Shown: positions 45,389 to 53,376 of the stretch, piece by piece
Layout of the letters: the number at the start of each line of letters is the position of its first letter
Numbering within the stretch: the stretch's first letter is position 1
Assembly (NCBI RefSeq): GCF_004216895.1
Contig: NZ_SGXE01000002.1
Span: 868,001-932,000 of the forward strand
Source of the DNA: Aquimarina brevivitae
GTDB lineage: Bacteria > Bacteroidota > Bacteroidia > Flavobacteriales > Flavobacteriaceae
DNA length: 64,000 nucleotides
Reading direction: 5' to 3'
Notes under the pieces: model-generated
What the model was told of the DNA's origin: nothing
Databases searched by the model: none
What the model saw: only the letters and a program-made list of their open reading frames with translations
Program-made: the position numbers and the translations under genes

Positions 45389-45859
45389 TTAGAATTTATA
45401 TTCTTTTTTGCATCGCCCAACCCTTCGACTAAGTTTATCCTGAGCCGTGTCGAAGGGCTCAGTGACCGCTTGATTTTCGTTTTCATTGTTCACCCTTCGA
45501 CTGCGCTCAGGGTTCGAATTTTGCTCCGATGCCTGAGCGCAGTCGAAGGCGGAGGAATATCGTTCTAACCAATGTGTTTCGTTCTGGCATTCTGATAATT
45601 TATGTAATTCATCGACTTCTCCTTTAATCAATGCTTCTTTCTTGGCCCTACTCCAACCTTGAACTTGCTTTTCTCTGTAGAAAGCGGTATCGATACGATC
45701 ATACTTTTCATAATATACCAAAGTTACCGGTAGTCTCTTTTTGGTATGATTGGCTCCTAAGCCATTTTGATGTTCTGCGATTCTTTTTTCAATATCTTTT
45801 GTACTCCCAGTATAGTAGCTACCATCAGCACATTCTAATATATACATATAACCTATCAT
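45389..45859 (-). CDS. GIY-YIG nuclease domain protein with REP-derived C-terminus
   Basis: A 156-residue protein from the ATG at 45859 (the TTG at 45886 is less likely). The single-domain UvrC/Slx1-like nuclease is clear: YMYILECADGSYYTGSTKDI, then AEHQNGLGANHTKKRLPVTL and REKQVQGWSRAKKEALIKG. The domain ends near residue 100. The last ~50 residues (SSAFDCAQASEQNS, NPERSRRVNN, PFDTAQDKLSRRVG) are the translation of two REP palindromes (45421-45457 and 45494-45549) and are not likely to have a fold. Family members are structure-specific DNA nucleases of unknown role; the association with REP DNA is notable. Confidence 0.85.
   Translation of the reverse strand: MIGYMYILECADGSYYTGSTKDIEKRIAEHQNGLGANHTKKRLPVTLVYYEKYDRIDTAFYREKQVQGWSRAKKEALIKGEVDELHKLSECQNETHWLERYSSAFDCAQASEQNSNPERSRRVNNENENQAVTEPFDTAQDKLSRRVGRCKKEYKF
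45421..45457. repeat. REP palindrome 1 within the nuclease gene
   Basis: CCCTTCGAC ... GTCGAAGGG, a 9-bp perfect stem whose core CCTTCGACT it shares with REP 2. It lies in the translated 3' end of the GIY-YIG gene. Confidence 0.8.
45494..45549. repeat. REP palindrome 2 within the nuclease gene
   Basis: A 17-bp perfect stem: CCTTCGACTGCGCTCAG pairs with CTGAGCGCAGTCGAAGG around a 22-base loop. The CCTTCGACTGCGCTCAGG sequence is a widespread bacterial REP type. Confidence 0.88.
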
Positions 45860-45939
45860 ACCAATAATTTTACAATTTGTTAGCAATTCTTGGGTGTGTG
45901 TCTATACCTCCTAAAGAACACTACACTACATCTATAGCC

Positions 45940-46416
45940 CTAGTAGTCTGCGTTACGCTTTGCGTACTGTTTGGATTTGCGGCGCAGCAGTCGGATCTCC
46001 TTGCGCTGCACGGATGATAAGACTTGATTCCGGGTGCAGAGATCGGTTTGTAAGAATTGTTTGTTGTTGATGGACATATAAGAGCTATACACTACATACG
46101 CCTTACCTTTGGTAAAAGAATAACCACAAGCCGAACTACCGCGAAAAGAACTTACGGTAATGGTATCCTCTTTTGTATTGCCTTTAAATATTTTAGTAAT
46201 CTTAAAGGTATATCGAATGACATCCATGGATGATTGCCTTTGAGTTTTTTGGGCGTCTTCGATTTTAATGACCTCGCCGGTGAATACGACGTCTGCCCTA
46301 TCGTAATGCTTGGTAACGGATGCTTTTAGGTTTTCTTTTGGGCTGCAGGTACAGGCTAGTAGTGAGCCATAGCTGCTTATAAAGAGTAAAATTATTAAGT
46401 AGTGCTTAGTTTGCAT
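45940..46416 (-). CDS. Secreted NTR/TIMP-like protein
   Basis: A 158-residue protein with an N-terminal signal (MQTKHYLIILLFISSYGSLL) followed by ACTCSPKEN, the Cys-x-Cys start typical of the netrin/TIMP-like OB fold. RADVVFTGEVIKIEDAQ, SSACGYSFTKGKAYVVYSS and FLQTDLCTRNQ complete the pattern. Bacterial members are periplasmic and of unknown function; Cys22 may be lipidated. The C-terminus is unusually basic (RRKSKQYAKRNADY). Confidence 0.75.
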   Translation of the reverse strand: MQTKHYLIILLFISSYGSLLACTCSPKENLKASVTKHYDRADVVFTGEVIKIEDAQKTQRQSSMDVIRYTFKITKIFKGNTKEDTITVSSFRGSSACGYSFTKGKAYVVYSSYMSINNKQFLQTDLCTRNQVLSSVQRKEIRLLRRKSKQYAKRNADY

Positions 46417-46496
46417 TGTATTGTAATTTAGAGATTTTATAATTTCTTAGCATTGAAGATGTACTTTGATTGCTAAATCCTATTTATAACTATAAT

Positions 46497-46931
46497 TTAT
46501 TTTATCCTTTTCATTTCAAAAGGACCTTGTAAGACTTCCTCAAGATAATCGTTGCCAAAGAATATCTTATCAAGCACTAGCTCCCAATTACCTTGAAAAT
46601 CTTGTGAGTCCGGATCATAAAACCCTGTATAGTGGATATCAGGATGCTCCTTGTTTTTATCAACGATAAGTACACCTTCTTCATTTCTATAATAGCTGTA
46701 GGGATACTTAAGTATAAAACTAACCATATTTTCTTCAAAAAAACCAGTAACCATAGCGGGTTGATCAAACACCTCTTTTGATTCGTCATCTACCGAAGTA
46801 CCGAAAAAAGATCCTTCTTTTTCTTCAATCTGCATAATAAAGGGAACTTCGATATGTTGCACTAAATTTGAATGGTCCTCTAAGTAGCTAAATGATCCTT
46901 GCCAGGTTTGTTTGGTATTTTCTAATTTCAT
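46497..46931 (-). CDS. Unknown soluble protein
   Basis: A 144-residue protein, beta-rich and acidic, with no signal peptide. Segments such as QTWQGSFSYLEDHSNLVQHI and VPFIMQIEEKEGSFFGTSVD, then DPDSQDFQGNWELVL, suggest a small calycin-like barrel, but no family is recognised. It lies 3 bp after the next upstream gene on the same strand and closes the gene row that starts with hsdR. Because it pairs with the 151-residue protein, an immunity-type or defence-accessory role is possible. Confidence 0.6.
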   Translation of the reverse strand: MKLENTKQTWQGSFSYLEDHSNLVQHIEVPFIMQIEEKEGSFFGTSVDDESKEVFDQPAMVTGFFEENMVSFILKYPYSYYRNEEGVLIVDKNKEHPDIHYTGFYDPDSQDFQGNWELVLDKIFFGNDYLEEVLQGPFEMKRIK

Positions 46932-46934
46932 TGT

Positions 46935-47390
46935 TTAGTTTTTAAATCCATTCATTATACTTATTCTTACTATAAACCCTTCACTTAAATCACCAACAAT
47001 ATTAAGGCCATTGTCTAGCCTTATGATTACGTGATCTTTATCAATTTCATTTTTTGACGTCCAATCCAGCTGTAGGTGATTTAGTAGTCTGATTAATTCA
47101 TGAAGTTGAGTGTCTTGATCTAGAGAGAAGTCCTCAAATAATGAAATGTCATATTTCTTATACTCAACATCTTGTAGAAGGATTGGTGTCTCAATGAGTG
47201 GGAATTCTATAGACAGTTCAGTGATAATATTCTTTGTATATCCATATCTATAGTATTCATAATACACATATCCATTTTGATGATCTCCAACTATTTCTGT
47301 AGGCTCACCTAGAGCAGTTATAAGATTAGAAAGTGTTGTGCCTATTTCTATACCGTTTAGCGTCTTACCTATTTTAAAAAAGTTAAGCAT
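46935..47390 (-). CDS. Unknown protein next to Nmad2
   Basis: A 151-residue protein. The start ATG at 47390 (MLNFFKIGKTLNGIEIGTTL) is preferred, as it leaves a 2-bp gap to the upstream gene; the ATG at 47411 would overlap it by 19 bp. IGTTLSNLITALGEPTEIVGD followed by YVYYEYYRYGYTKNIITELS recalls small immunity-type proteins found beside toxins, but this is only a resemblance. It is acidic and soluble. Confidence 0.6.
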   Translation of the reverse strand: MLNFFKIGKTLNGIEIGTTLSNLITALGEPTEIVGDHQNGYVYYEYYRYGYTKNIITELSIEFPLIETPILLQDVEYKKYDISLFEDFSLDQDTQLHELIRLLNHLQLDWTSKNEIDKDHVIIRLDNGLNIVGDLSEGFIVRISIMNGFKN

Positions 47391-47392
47391 AG

Positions 47393-48064
47393 CTAGCAAA
47401 TGGGTGAACATTCTTTATCTACTTTACCCTCTTCTTCTCGCTTATCAGCACATATGGATACACAATTATGATCAGAGAAATCTATTTCTAACTGTGGTTT
47501 GGCATTTAGCATTGCTGATTTGTCAATAGTTTCAATCCAATCAATAAAATCTTTCATATATGGGTTATTAGCGTTAGACTTATGACCCTGCACCTGATGA
47601 ATAATAGGCTTTAGATTAGATTTTAAATCTATAGCCTGATCTCCAAAATAATAGTAGTGCGTAGATAATAGAACATTTTTACCTCCAAGGTCTGTTTTTA
47701 TATTATTCTTATTATGAACTCCAGCTCTTTGTAAAACCTCTTTATTACTATAATCATAAATACAGTCTCCTAATCTTCTTCTAAAATCCGAATGTGTTAT
47801 GTTGGGTATTTTTTTAGGTAAATATGTTTTGCAATATTCATCGTATTCTTTTAAAGTTTTGACATCTGTTATTTTCATAGCATATACTACTTTACCAGAA
47901 TAGTCTTTACCATTGACATTTTTAGAACCTAAACCTACGACCCAATCACCGATCTCGGCAACTGATCGGATTCTCGGTTTACAAATTGCCAAGGTACAGA
48001 CCCCAAAAAATGGATTGGGTGCAGCGCCATCGTCTACTGGAATACAATAGGTAAATAGTCTCAT
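47393..48064 (-). CDS. Nmad2 nucleotide-modification-associated domain protein
   Basis: A 223-residue protein. The N-terminus LFTYCIPVDDGAAPNPFFGV, then CTLAICKPRIRSVAEIGDWV, VGLGSKNVNGKDYSGKVVYA and the HYYYFGDQAIDL segment match the Nmad2 family, predicted from genome context to act in DNA base modification or in recognition of modified bases. The extra Cys-rich tail (NCVSICADKREEEGKVDKEC) is unusual. Its start overlaps the GIY-YIG/DUF4357 gene by 4 bp, tying it to the restriction-modification row. Confidence 0.82.
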   Translation of the reverse strand: MRLFTYCIPVDDGAAPNPFFGVCTLAICKPRIRSVAEIGDWVVGLGSKNVNGKDYSGKVVYAMKITDVKTLKEYDEYCKTYLPKKIPNITHSDFRRRLGDCIYDYSNKEVLQRAGVHNKNNIKTDLGGKNVLLSTHYYYFGDQAIDLKSNLKPIIHQVQGHKSNANNPYMKDFIDWIETIDKSAMLNAKPQLEIDFSDHNCVSICADKREEEGKVDKECSPIC

Positions 48065-48903
48065 TTTCTTTTTAATTCATCTAAGGTTCTACCTTGTTTA
48101 TCTTTCCATGTTGTCCAACCGTTAGCTCTACGGCCCAATACCGTAACTGCCGCTGTACTTGGAGAATTAAAGATATGATCTGATTGAAATACAAGATTAT
48201 TGCCCACTTGGATTATAACCTTTTGCTCTAAGAGTTTTTTTCGTAATCCTGCTGCCCAATCATCTTTTTGGCCGTGGGTCTTGGAAGAACAAATACTGTC
48301 TTTATGTACTAATAACCCTTCGTCTGTTAACTCCGCTGTAGCATTGGCATCATTAATCTGGCAGTAGAACAACTCTTTTTTATCTTTTGATTTACGCTTT
48401 TCTTCAAATATAGGATAGCCTAGCGTAGCTAATAAGACTTTGATAGTTTCAAAGTTATCTAGCAGGTCATACTCTCTACTCTCTGATAAAGATGGTTTAC
48501 GAGAACCTGTATTGTTATCCAACTCGTATCTATTGATATGTTGCGCCTGCTCTATACAGTAGTATTCTAAGAATTTACCATCTGTCTTGGTATATTCATC
48601 AGTTTTTGTGGCAATAACCACAGCGTGTGTCCAGAAATCTTTAGATCTGTTATGACTTAGTATGCGTGAATAGCAATCCTCTCCCTCTCCGATATATACA
48701 ATAGACTTAGCATCCTCTTCACTGTTACCAAAAAGAAAATATACTCCAGTAAAATGTATCAAATCCCGTTTTGCAACCTCCTGTAATTTATTACGGGGGA
48801 ATAACAAGGCTTTTACCAACCGATTAGTAATCTCCGCTTCTTTTATGCTGGTGGGTGAACCGTCTGGCAAGAAGATTTTTATGGTTTGTGGTCTGGAACT
48901 CAT
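48061..48903 (-). CDS. GIY-YIG nuclease family protein with DUF4357
   Basis: A 280-residue protein. The N-terminal half is a GIY-YIG domain (FTGVYFLFGNSEEDAKSIVY, IGEGEDCYSRILSHN, then EYYCIEQAQHINRYEL with the metal-binding Glu). The C-terminal ~90 residues are DUF4357 (TAAVTVLGRRANGWTTWKDK), a module commonly found beside restriction-modification systems. It may cut or sense DNA of foreign or damaged form. It overlaps the Nmad2 gene by 4 bp and follows the 192-residue gene by 21 bp. Confidence 0.85.
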   Translation of the reverse strand: MSSRPQTIKIFLPDGSPTSIKEAEITNRLVKALLFPRNKLQEVAKRDLIHFTGVYFLFGNSEEDAKSIVYIGEGEDCYSRILSHNRSKDFWTHAVVIATKTDEYTKTDGKFLEYYCIEQAQHINRYELDNNTGSRKPSLSESREYDLLDNFETIKVLLATLGYPIFEEKRKSKDKKELFYCQINDANATAELTDEGLLVHKDSICSSKTHGQKDDWAAGLRKKLLEQKVIIQVGNNLVFQSDHIFNSPSTAAVTVLGRRANGWTTWKDKQGRTLDELKRK

Positions 48904-48924
48904 GCTTATAGTTAATTTAGGGTA

Positions 48925-49503
48925 CTAAGAAGTTGTAAATACATCTCCATACTTTTTTAAAAACTGACCAAAGGCAAAGAATGCTTTGTCCATTGCTCTT
49001 AAATCTTTAAAATCACTTTTTTTTATGAATTTGCAATACTCATTAAAATAAAACGCCTCTTTATTTTTATTACTTATAGACGAATTAGAAATATTAGACC
49101 AATCAAGATCATTAATAAAAAGATAGGTTCTATGGACATGTTGATCATAAATGGGATACTCATTTGGTTTTATAACATGTAGTAAGAAAATCTTCCATAC
49201 AGCAGATAAATTATAAAACTCTACTTTAAAAGTTTTTAAATCAAGATTTTTCTGCGTTTTAAGATCATTAATAATATTAATCTTTGAAAGTACTTTATTT
49301 TCTAATGAATCATTCTTAGCGGTACTCAAATTCATACCATTTTTCCATTCAAATAAACTTTTGATGTCATCTTCATCAAACTCGTCTTTGTGAATTGAAT
49401 TAGAGTACTTATACTCTAAAGGATAAGAGTATAGTTTAGACCAGGAAGCAATAAATTCATCTAAGTTAATAGTGGTAGTAAAATCTAATTTTATCAAATT
49501 CAT
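48925..49503 (-). CDS. Unknown protein, possibly DNA-glycosylase-like
   Basis: A 192-residue, helix-rich protein with no signal peptide. FYNLSAVWKIFLLHVIKPNE, then YPIYDQHVHRTYLF and AMDKAFFAFGQFLKKYG resemble the P-I-x-D-x-x-V helix-hairpin-helix part of 8-oxoguanine-glycosylase-like proteins. The match is only by eye. Embedded in an R-M island with Nmad2, a base-excision role on modified DNA would fit. The base composition is very AT-rich. Confidence 0.55.
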   Translation of the reverse strand: MNLIKLDFTTTINLDEFIASWSKLYSYPLEYKYSNSIHKDEFDEDDIKSLFEWKNGMNLSTAKNDSLENKVLSKINIINDLKTQKNLDLKTFKVEFYNLSAVWKIFLLHVIKPNEYPIYDQHVHRTYLFINDLDWSNISNSSISNKNKEAFYFNEYCKFIKKSDFKDLRAMDKAFFAFGQFLKKYGDVFTTS

Positions 49504-49535
49504 TAATTGTTTATTTTTTATTCAATAAGCATGTT

Positions 49536-51269
49536 TTACTTACTAGAAAATCTTCTAAAGCCTTTTATTATTTGAAAAATCAGTATTCCTAAAATTAGTC
49601 TATGCAAAAAATCTAAGAAGTATAAAAAAGCTATGTCGTTATACCCATAAACTGAACTGAATTTACGTGCTGGGTTCAACATTTGCCAGTATACGTCAAA
49701 ATTATTCCAGAATTCACATAATGTTGTAGATAAGTCCTCCCAATTAGTAGCTGGAGTATAATTTATTTTCTTTGAAAACAAAGGTAATTCAATGATATAA
49801 AATGCTAGCGTTAATAATAAGGTAATCCAAACAGGTTTCCACCAACTTAAACCATAGTTATTAGTTTGGTTTACCTTCATTATTATTTTGTCTGGCAAAC
49901 TATATTTTCCTCCCTCTTTATCGATTGCATTCAATTCATTTCTATAAGCTCTCATTTCTTTAGCTTTAAACTCCAAACTATCAATTTGATTACCTTGAGA
50001 TATTAATGATTGTTTAATTTGTCTATATACCTCTCTTATTCTTCTAAAACTTTTAGAAGAATTTAAGACTAATGAATCAATTCTTATTTTACTTTCATCA
50101 AACCATATTACATTTATTGTTACAATATCATTTAATGAAGTATTACTGAAGTTTATGAAATCAAAAGAATTAAAATTAAACTCATTAAACTTAGAATTTC
50201 CGAAATCTGTATTAGCTGCTATTATAAAAGTTTCTTCATCGCTGTCTTGATTTGCTCCGCTTTGGTCAAAAGTAACGTTCGCGAAATTTGAAAAATCATT
50301 AAAAGTTAATTTTTCAAATAACGTATTTGTAAATATCAATTTTAAATTTTGATTAATACCAGAGATATTGGTAGACTTAATTTTCCATCCGATAAAACGT
50401 AATACTCCTGCAAAACTAGTTGTAATTGGTAGTTTTAATTCTAGCAACTCCTTACCCATGCCGTCGAATTCAAAACCTTCAATTAAATTGACATCCGTGA
50501 GATATAATTTATTCAAATAAGTTTCTCTAACCTGCGCATTATCAAATCTGTTTTCAAGCCTAGCCTTTTTTTTAAAAGTATCCCCGTGTAAATTAAAAGC
50601 TGAAATTTTACTTGCTTTTATTTCAAATGTATCTTCAAAAGTATTATAGTTTAAGGTTAGGCTGTTTTGTATTTCAACATTCCAAAGATTAACATTATCG
50701 GTAAATGTTGATTTTAATAGAGAAATATCCCCTATCAATGAATTTATACGCAACGACTTAACAGTGGATCTTGACTGTATGATTAAAGAAGTAATTTTTG
50801 AAAGATTAATATCGAATAAATTTGATATTTCACTGCCACTAATCTTAAAAGTACCTTTAAGCGAAGAATTGTAATACATAACCTTTTCAACAACAGAATG
50901 CTCAGAAATGGTAATACCTCTCTGCAAATTACAACCATCAGCGAAACTTATATTATTTGCTTTACAATCATAAAATGAAATTACAGAATTGCTGTCATTT
51001 ATATTGTGACTATAATTTTCTGAAGTTATTCCTCTAAAAATTATCCCTGCATTGAACGTACAATTATGAAATACCAAACCAGAATTAACCTCTCCATAAA
51101 TACTAACATTTCTAGTAAATATTGTATTTTTTATTATACCTAATTCCCAGGTGATATTTTCCACGTTTAAAATTACGTCTTGATTAACAGTGTATGAAGA
51201 ACTGGAATTCATCCTACCTTCCGATAAACGGTGTATAAAACTATCTGCTGTTATTAAGGAAGAATCCAT
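49536..51269 (-). CDS. Membrane-anchored repeat (pentapeptide/beta-helix-like) protein
   Basis: A 577-residue protein. Residues ~25-390 consist of short beta-rich repeats of about 20-25 residues with hydrophobic positions pointing inward (NVSIYGEVNSGLVFHNCTFN; NNISFADGCNLQRGITISEH; LIIQSRSTVKSLRINSLIGD), typical of a right-handed beta-helix or degenerate pentapeptide fold. A helical linker follows (~410-475), then two membrane segments (~478-498 and ~545-567) and a basic end (KGFRRFSSK). It has no signal peptide, so the repeat domain should face the cytoplasm. It lies 4 bp downstream of hsdS, so it belongs to the R-M operon. No family is recognised with certainty. Confidence 0.72.
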   Translation of the reverse strand: MDSSLITADSFIHRLSEGRMNSSSSYTVNQDVILNVENITWELGIIKNTIFTRNVSIYGEVNSGLVFHNCTFNAGIIFRGITSENYSHNINDSNSVISFYDCKANNISFADGCNLQRGITISEHSVVEKVMYYNSSLKGTFKISGSEISNLFDINLSKITSLIIQSRSTVKSLRINSLIGDISLLKSTFTDNVNLWNVEIQNSLTLNYNTFEDTFEIKASKISAFNLHGDTFKKKARLENRFDNAQVRETYLNKLYLTDVNLIEGFEFDGMGKELLELKLPITTSFAGVLRFIGWKIKSTNISGINQNLKLIFTNTLFEKLTFNDFSNFANVTFDQSGANQDSDEETFIIAANTDFGNSKFNEFNFNSFDFINFSNTSLNDIVTINVIWFDESKIRIDSLVLNSSKSFRRIREVYRQIKQSLISQGNQIDSLEFKAKEMRAYRNELNAIDKEGGKYSLPDKIIMKVNQTNNYGLSWWKPVWITLLLTLAFYIIELPLFSKKINYTPATNWEDLSTTLCEFWNNFDVYWQMLNPARKFSSVYGYNDIAFLYFLDFLHRLILGILIFQIIKGFRRFSSK

Positions 51270-51273
51270 ATAT

Positions 51274-53376
51274 TCAATTTATCAATTCTTTATCCCAATT
51301 TAGCTTTAATACTAAATCTAGCATTTTTTTAGTATTGTTCTTGGTGAATTTTTCTGCTTTTGTAGTATGGTTGTCTTGATTTATCATCCAGAGTTCCATA
51401 TATCCATAAATAGTTTCCAAATCTGTTGACTGGGTATCTAAGATTGATTTACAAACGGTGTTCAATAATTCTATCTGTTCTGTTTTTCCTTTAATAAGTG
51501 GCATTTTGTATACTCTGATGATATCCTCAATAGCATTAACAAAATCTGCATGCTCAGGTTGATTTAACAAAGCAACTATTTCCTTATGTTTATCAGGTTT
51601 GATTTTATAAACCTCTCCTTCTCCACTATGAGTTTTGAATAAGTAAGGATTATGATCAAGATCATTAGATAATTCTTTGGAAAATGTACCGTAATTGTAA
51701 TTTTCAAAAGCATAAGGAATTGGCTGTTTCTTTATTGCTTTTAATAAGAACCCTGTTTTTTGCTTTTCTACTTTACCGTAATTACGATTTAGTAATAATT
51801 CTGTTTTTAATGTTGCAATAGCCACTTGAGCATATTTATCCTTATCTGGTAATAGCTCTTTTATGATATCATCCTCTTTTTCATTTTTAGACTCAAACGC
51901 TTCTTTTAAAACCGCTTGCATTAGCATATTGGCGTGTTGTTCACTTTGGGTAACTTCTTGCTCTAAAGCATTGCATTTTTGTAGTAAAGCTTGTACTTTT
52001 TCTACGATGGCTTTTTGTTCCTCTAAAGGTGGAATTGGAACTAAATGATTAACTATAGTTGTTTTACTTAATTCCGTTTGTTTCGTACTTCCCGAAACTA
52101 TTAATTTGTCTTGAACTAATTTGGTTGAAAGGTAATAAAGAATATAACTTGGCTTTACTACCAATAGCCTAACAATTGCGACGTGAGAATCAACAACCAT
52201 TTTGCTATAATTAGTTACGTTCTTAAATTCAATTAATCGTCCAACAGTACCATCTCCAGTTGAATTCCACAACAAATCTCCATTTTGCAAAAACCTTTCC
52301 TCTGTATATTTATCCAATGTATTTTCATTTATAAATCTAGCTTTATTAAAATCAAATCTTCCCCATTGAACACATTTTTGAGAAATAACAGGAACATTAC
52401 TATGCTCAACATATTTTGGTGATTTCCCTCTTTGAATATATTTCGATATTTCACCCAATCTACACCAAACCCAACTTTCAGGAATTTCAAAAGGAATTTC
52501 ATCTTCTGTGATTGCAGGTAATGGTTTTTCCTTTTTAAGTTTTTTACCCTTTATTAGCTCTTCTTTTTCAGCTTTTATGCGTTCTAATAATTCGCTTGCA
52601 GATTCTGTGTTTGGGTTTTGTGCTCGCCATTCTTCGGTTAATTTTCCTTGTATGGCTTCTTGTAAAATGGCTTGTTTTAAATCGTCTGAATATTGAAATT
52701 GATTATGAACTTCATCAATAATTATTTTAGATTTAGAATATTCAGACAATGTTAATTCAATCAGATTATATAACTCTTTGTAAGATTCAATTTGTTCACT
52801 ATTAGATATTCTGACAGCTTCATTTTGAATTGATATATCAACATCTGGTAGTATTAAATTTTTAAGTTTAGTGGCATTTACACTTGGTCTAAACTCTCCT
52901 TTATTTAAAGAAACTACCTGAGACCAGTAAATGTAACTATTCAAGAATAAGTTTATGAATTCAGGATTGTTTTGTTCATTAGCTCGCATCCGAATTAAAT
53001 AGCCAGCAAATACAGAATTTACTGGTGGATTAGAAATCATAAAACTTTTGCCTGTTGTACCACCTGTTCTTGCTACCAATAAATCCTCTGTTTTTAACAA
53101 ATAAGTATCTTCATCTTTACAATCGCAAAATGGAACACTTTCCCAATCAACTTTCCCATCAGTAATATCACTTATTCGTAGAAACTTATTCTTTCCATTT
53201 TTTAAAGCAGAAGCATTATAGCCATATTGTGTATTCACAATTAGATTTTCTAACCTGCAAGTTTTTTCATATTTATCAAATAGATAACGAAGAATAATAG
53301 TGTTCTTTATTTGATATTTTATCTGTTCTTCATCAGTCAAGAATGTAAGTGGTATATATTTAAATTTTAAACCCAT
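51274..53376 (-). CDS. hsdS: Type I restriction enzyme specificity subunit
   Basis: A 700-residue DNA-recognition subunit, long for HsdS (usually 400-500). Two target-recognition domains (about residues 30-190 and 300-440, e.g. LKTEDLLVARTGGTTGKSFM and FLQNGDLLWNSTGDGTVGRL) are joined by the conserved helical spacers (ILQEAIQGKLTEEWRAQNPN; PPLEEQKAIVEKVQALLQKC). The extra ~195 residues after ~505 (YGTFSKELSNDLDHNPYLFK) form an additional domain of unknown role, perhaps a regulator of the complex. It starts at the base where hsdM ends (1-bp overlap of the stop and start region). Confidence 0.92.
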   Translation of the reverse strand: MGLKFKYIPLTFLTDEEQIKYQIKNTIILRYLFDKYEKTCRLENLIVNTQYGYNASALKNGKNKFLRISDITDGKVDWESVPFCDCKDEDTYLLKTEDLLVARTGGTTGKSFMISNPPVNSVFAGYLIRMRANEQNNPEFINLFLNSYIYWSQVVSLNKGEFRPSVNATKLKNLILPDVDISIQNEAVRISNSEQIESYKELYNLIELTLSEYSKSKIIIDEVHNQFQYSDDLKQAILQEAIQGKLTEEWRAQNPNTESASELLERIKAEKEELIKGKKLKKEKPLPAITEDEIPFEIPESWVWCRLGEISKYIQRGKSPKYVEHSNVPVISQKCVQWGRFDFNKARFINENTLDKYTEERFLQNGDLLWNSTGDGTVGRLIEFKNVTNYSKMVVDSHVAIVRLLVVKPSYILYYLSTKLVQDKLIVSGSTKQTELSKTTIVNHLVPIPPLEEQKAIVEKVQALLQKCNALEQEVTQSEQHANMLMQAVLKEAFESKNEKEDDIIKELLPDKDKYAQVAIATLKTELLLNRNYGKVEKQKTGFLLKAIKKQPIPYAFENYNYGTFSKELSNDLDHNPYLFKTHSGEGEVYKIKPDKHKEIVALLNQPEHADFVNAIEDIIRVYKMPLIKGKTEQIELLNTVCKSILDTQSTDLETIYGYMELWMINQDNHTTKAEKFTKNNTKKMLDLVLKLNWDKELIN

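Noticed and set aside
45305..45568. 87-codon plus-strand frame over the REP region
   Set aside because: It is the antisense reading of REP palindromes and the nuclease tail; the minus-strand GIY-YIG gene explains the region.
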